Part shown: piece after piece, positions 29,217 through 32,142 of the stretch
Layout of the letters: the number at the start of each line of letters is the position of its first letter
Numbering within the stretch: position 1 is the stretch's first letter
Source of the DNA: Oscillospiraceae bacterium
GTDB lineage: Bacteria; Bacillota; Clostridia; Oscillospirales; Oscillospiraceae
Direction: 5' to 3'
DNA: 32,142 nucleotides
Assembly (NCBI GenBank): GCA_015068455.1
Contig: SVKO01000011.1
Location: forward strand, 1-32,142
Program-made: the position numbers and the translations under genes
The notes under the pieces: model-generated
Database searches by the model: none
The model's input: the letters and a program-made list of their open reading frames with translations, nothing else
What the model was told of the DNA's origin: nothing

Positions 29217-29399
29217 TCATTGCTCGACCGAATAAAATAACTCCACCTTGTCAAATATGAGCCCTGTCTCTTCAGTATATATCCGATTGAAGAAGGCTTT
29301 GGCATCTTCCTCATTGTCAAAGTGGATTTCAACTATTGAATGATCGTCCTGATTCTTGGGTGTTAGTTTTACGATATACGCCCGGCATCCCTCCTCCAT
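29217..29399 (-). CDS. Small hypothetical protein, possibly N-terminally truncated
   Basis: 60 aa on the minus strand, with a sensible alpha/beta composition: YIVKLTPKNQDDHSIVEIHF, NEEDAKAFFNRIY, then FDKVELF. No ribosome site precedes the ATG at 29399. A GGAGG inside its first codons serves another frame, so the true N terminus may be lost or frame-shifted. No membrane or signal segment. Similar-looking short proteins occur in Clostridial accessory DNA; no function is known to me. Confidence 0.5.
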   Translation of the reverse strand: MEEGCRAYIVKLTPKNQDDHSIVEIHFDNEEDAKAFFNRIYTEETGLIFDKVELFYSVEQ

Positions 29400-30518
29400 A
29401 TAAGGCCATAGATTGACGCTCCGCTCTTTCCTCCAGCTTACCGCTTACCACGCGGACGCTGCTCGGAAAGCAATATGCGGCGCGGGTTTTTGTGCAAAAT
29501 ACACGTGTCGCTTTTTCGTTTTGCAACTGAATAATGCTGCTTTTCAAAATCATAATTTTGTATTCGATTTTCACATATTTATAATTTTTAAAAGAAAACG
29601 GCCCAAATCAGCTCTATTTTTTGAATAATTTTGTTTTCAGGATTGATAATTTTGTATTCAACCTTGATAATGATATTTTAATGCTCTTTTACCCTTTCTC
29701 TAAAAGAGAGTTAATTTTTAAAAATTACAAATCAGCCTATTTTGAGCCATTTTCCGAGCCTGACATCATGGGTATTCGTCATATTTCACAAGTGGTCTTC
29801 GCATCCCCCCAAGCGCAAATTGTCAGCATTACGCGAAAATATTGATGGAGATGTATTAGTTGATCAACTATCTAAATTATATCACGTCTATGGTGAAAGT
29901 CAAATTTTCAGTTTTCTATATAGCATTTTTTGCCCGAAAAATGTGATAATTTGTTCACTTTTTGTAAATGTTTTTTCAATCATCTCTGTCGCAAAACAAT
30001 CCACAAAATAAGAATAGTCAAGGAGAAATTATAATGAAGCATTTTTTCTTTTTCAAAGTTTACGCCGTCTCTCACTCGCTCCGTCACTTCTCCTTTCCAA
30101 ATCGAACCCACTGACACTCAGCTTCGATTCGATTCTTTGATTGAGAAAAGGGAGATGAGGGTCGCCTGGGATAAAGAAGGTATGCAACGCAGGTGACAGT
30201 CCTTTATGTTGCGACAAACATGCGAAATAACACCCTAAAACGTCCACTATGATATATGATATAGTGTTTCACCTTGTTTTAAACAAATAAAAAATTGAAT
30301 ATACCAGTTTAATTTCTTTTCAGGCGAGGATGAGATTTCCAGAACTGGCCTTTTAGTTATTCAGCTCTGTTTGTACTTTTATCCTAAAGCCAAACTGGGA
30401 AGAAATACACATACTCACAGAAGCTATTGGTTTATATCATACTACTCCCAATCTTCCCCACAAGACAAACGCATTCCAATAGCTTAGAACAAATGAAAAC
30501 AAAAAAATAAGTTTTTGA
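29400..30518. other. AT-rich region without a convincing gene
   Basis: About 1.1 kb with only short ORFs. It holds scraps that look like former genes. One is an in-frame stretch near 29825-29925 reading LRENIDGDVLVDQLSKLYHV with no start. Another is a good ribosome site (AAGGAG, 30020) and ATG at 30033 that opens only 26 codons. A more GC-rich patch at ~30060-30240 has different composition. The pattern suits decayed insertions in an island. Confidence 0.6.
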
Positions 30519-30547
30519 TTGACAAATTGACTATATGAACATATAAT
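30519..30547 (+). promoter_or_regulatory. Perfect consensus sigma-A promoter
   Basis: TTGACA (30519-30524), 17-bp spacer, TATAAT (30542-30547). It would start transcription near 30554 and read through a GC-rich leader into the SLH gene at 30796. Confidence 0.82.
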
Positions 30548-30553
30548 CATATA

Positions 30554-30740
30554 CGGTGATGGCAAAGGGGCAAATCAGCGCCTCTGGCGTGTTTGCCATG
30601 GCAAAAAGCCTATCATGCGCTCCTCGTGTCAAGAGCCTTTCGCGGCATAAGGTTTTGCAGAATAAGGTGACCGCTGCCGCCGCACCGCGGCCGTTCATGA
30701 CCGCACCAGTAGCCGCTGAGCAACGCAATTTGCACATACT
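30554..30740 (+). ncRNA. GC-rich leader or small RNA upstream of the second SLH gene
   Basis: A ~185-nt GC-rich block begins exactly where the consensus promoter should start transcription, inside otherwise AT-rich DNA. It can fold: GGCAAA...TTTGCC around a GCGCC-TCT-GGCGT hairpin, and a second GC-rich part with two TGACCGC copies. An ORF (GTG 30556 / ATG 30559 to 30762) runs through it but lacks a ribosome site, being at the very 5' end. I do not recognise an RNA family. Confidence 0.4.
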
Positions 30741-30795
30741 ATCATTTACCAACAAGAATTAATGGAAAATCTGTTAGGAGGTTATAAAAAGGAAT

Positions 30796-31773
30796 ATGAA
30801 AAAAGCAGTTTTAAAAGTAGTTTCTATTATGACAGTACTATTATTGATGTCAGGAATGATGATTAACGTGTTGGCTGATGCGAACAGTCAAGGTTATAGT
30901 GATGTAAAATTTGGAACATGGTATTATCAAGCAGTAGATTTCAACACAGCTCTTGGTATTATAAATGGTGTAGGAAATGGGAGATTTGCTCCAAGTGCAT
31001 GTATCAATCGGGCAATGGCTATTACAATGCTTTATCGAGTTGAAGGCTCTCCAGATGTGAGTGATTCAGTTAATCCATTTGTGGATGTTAATTCTGGTTG
31101 TTATTATGATAATGCGGTCAAGTGGGGCGTTTCCAACGATATAGTACGAGGCGTCAGTAAGGAGATATTTGCGCCAGATCAACCCGTTACTCGCGAGCAA
31201 CTTGCATGCTTTATTATTCGATATGCCGAATCAAAACAAGCCGATTTTTTGGAAAATGAAATCTATGCAGAACGACTGTTTTTAGATGAGGAATCAACTT
31301 CAGCATATGCTCTCGATGCTATGAAGAAGATGATTTCAAGTGGATTATATCAGGGAAATGAAGATGGCATGATGTGTCCCAAGGCTACCGCAAGTCGAGC
31401 GGAGATTGCTGTTGTTTTCTGTCGCATGGCTCTTTTGCTGCAGAAGCTACCCGCTGCCGGTAAAATGATTATTGGGAATAGTGGTCAAACTATTTCCCTC
31501 AATGGAGAAGATACGTCATGGTTCTTCCAAGCTTTAACGGAAAACGCCGCATGGAAGGTTGTTGAGCCACTTGACTTTACTCCTGATTATCGTCTGGAGC
31601 TTTGGGGTACAGAATTCCAGTTTTCAAAGGATTTGAATGTACATGGATATAATTGTATTACGCCAGATGGCACAATTCACGGCATGCTTTATTCTTTCCA
31701 GTCCCCTGAAAAAGAAATGAATGTACTTCTCGGGAAAATAGAGAGCATCATTAAAGACAATACTGAAGATTAA
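30796..31773 (+). CDS. Secreted SLH-domain protein with an unrecognised C-terminal domain
   Basis: 325 aa. The signal peptide MKKAVLKVVSIMTVLLLMSG continues through ~residue 27 (NVLA). Residues ~30-205 are three SLH repeats: YYQAVDFNTALGIINGVGNG, then KWGVSNDIVRGVSKEIFAPD, then a divergent third (MISSGLYQGNEDGMMCPKAT). Residues ~225-325 are a small domain I do not recognise (WKVVEPLDF, CITPDGTIHG). AAGGAAT precedes the ATG, with a further GGAGG 17 nt up. Codon use is AT-rich, unlike the SLH protein at 24192, so it was probably acquired separately. It should sit on the cell wall. Confidence 0.85.
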   Translation: MKKAVLKVVSIMTVLLLMSGMMINVLADANSQGYSDVKFGTWYYQAVDFNTALGIINGVGNGRFAPSACINRAMAITMLYRVEGSPDVSDSVNPFVDVNSGCYYDNAVKWGVSNDIVRGVSKEIFAPDQPVTREQLACFIIRYAESKQADFLENEIYAERLFLDEESTSAYALDAMKKMISSGLYQGNEDGMMCPKATASRAEIAVVFCRMALLLQKLPAAGKMIIGNSGQTISLNGEDTSWFFQALTENAAWKVVEPLDFTPDYRLELWGTEFQFSKDLNVHGYNCITPDGTIHGMLYSFQSPEKEMNVLLGKIESIIKDNTED

Positions 31774-31860
31774 CACTCATGGCGGATTGATACGGATAAA
31801 AGAGAATTAGTGACTATTTCAGATAATCAGAATCATCTGAAATGCATAAAACAAACCGAA

Positions 31861-31890
31861 CGGGGCTGCTTATGCGGCCCCGCTATTTTT
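31861..31890 (+). terminator. Terminator after the second SLH gene
   Basis: CGGGGC-t-GC and GC-g-GCCCCG pair around TTAT, then TATTTTT. The rest of 31774-32059 shows no gene. Confidence 0.8.
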
Positions 31891-32059
31891 CGCCCCCAGT
31901 ACATCAGCTATGCCAGTGCTTAAAAAATTTGCACGGACTCAATCAATGTTCATTGCGATTGTCATGTCAAAAGTTCGATCAGAGAATATTATGATCTTCA
32001 CACCTATATCCAACCTGTAATAAGGTATTGTAGGAATACGAAGCATTCAGAACGGGAGG

Positions 32060-32142
32060 TTGTTCGACGCAATCGAAGCAAACGATTATGACAAAGCTTA
32101 CTCTGCAATTAAAGCCGGTGCAGATGTTAATTGCAGGTATCG
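32060..32142 (+). CDS. Ankyrin-repeat protein, partial (cut by window end)
   Basis: An open frame runs to the window end and reads LFDAIEANDYDKAYSAIKAG followed by ADVNCRY, a typical ankyrin repeat helix-helix-hairpin. No ATG is in frame; the last upstream stop is at 32021. A TTG at 32060 abuts a GGGAGG, and ATT at 32045 has AGGA 9 nt before it, so the start is undecided or the 5' end is lost. Function cannot be given from this part. Confidence 0.55.
   Translation, partial: MFDAIEANDYDKAYSAIKAGADVNCRY

Noticed and set aside
29876-29903. Minus-strand TTGACT-16-TATAAT promoter-like match
   Set aside because: It lies in very AT-rich DNA where such matches are expected by chance, and no gene follows within 470 nt.
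29413-30011. Short plus-strand frames in the AT-rich region
   Set aside because: No ribosome sites, low complexity, no domain; best read as decayed DNA.
30053-30247. 64-codon minus-strand frame ending in an Arg/Ser-rich tail
   Set aside because: No ribosome site; it overlaps a compositionally mixed patch that looks like remnant sequence.

Overview
The window looks like chromosomal DNA of a GC-rich, spore-forming member of the Clostridia, probably near Oscillospiraceae/Ruminococcaceae. This is inference. It rests on an intact sigK-type sporulation sigma factor, two SLH-domain surface proteins, a flagellin methylase homologue (FliB), tRNA genes that encode CCA, consensus sigma-A promoters and GGAGG ribosome sites. 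Most of the window has GC-rich codon use. The last ~3 kb, beyond a tRNA-Pro gene, is clearly AT-rich.

Layout. 1-2.8 kb: tRNA-Ser(CGA), an alpha/beta hydrolase, a 55-aa Cys-rich DUF1540-type protein, and a MocR-type regulator that lacks the PLP lysine. 2.8-4.6 kb: a TraX-like membrane protein and FliB, divergent from the regulator. 4.7-10.0 kb: a complete branched-chain amino-acid ABC transporter (binding lipoprotein, two permeases, two ATPases) plus a small trailing gene, with a strong promoter, a structured leader and two large hairpins after the binding-protein gene. 10.0-12.7 kb: an unrecognised protein and an exporter-type ABC half-transporter. 12.9-16.6 kb: an amino-sugar operon (NahK-like kinase, ROK-like protein, NagA) with a palindrome inside its promoter spacer. 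16.7-17.2 kb: an XRE regulator divergent from a small protein across a palindrome-rich gap. 17.3-18.6 kb: an ECF sigma factor overlapping a membrane-anchored probable anti-sigma partner. 18.8-20.5 kb: two paralogous unknown proteins and an S23/IVP-type four-helix protein. Between the paralogues lies a small element whose ends copy the 3' end of tRNA-Lys. 20.7-21.2 kb: a five-tRNA operon (Gly, Arg, His, Gln, Lys). 21.3-23.3 kb: a pair of G3E GTPase-type metal proteins. 23.4-24.1 kb: sigK. 24.2-27.6 kb: an SLH/Ig-like surface protein and MgtE, the latter behind a ~237-nt structured leader that holds a 29-codon ORF. 27.6-28.8 kb: an AlaX-type tRNA editing protein. 28.9 kb: tRNA-Pro(GGG), then an AT-rich probable island with decayed sequence, a GC-rich transcribed-looking leader, a second SLH protein and the start of an ankyrin-repeat gene cut by the window end.

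The clearest physiological units are amino-acid uptake (liv), amino-sugar salvage (nahK-ROK-nagA), metal handling (G3E pair, mgtE), surface and spore biology (SLH proteins, sigK), and an ECF/anti-sigma stress-sensing pair. I see no CRISPR array, complete insertion sequence or rRNA. The most unusual items are the mgtE leader, the tRNA-Lys-mimicking inverted-repeat element, the GC-rich leader upstream of the second SLH gene, the lysine-less MocR protein and the G3E/DUF1980-like fusion.
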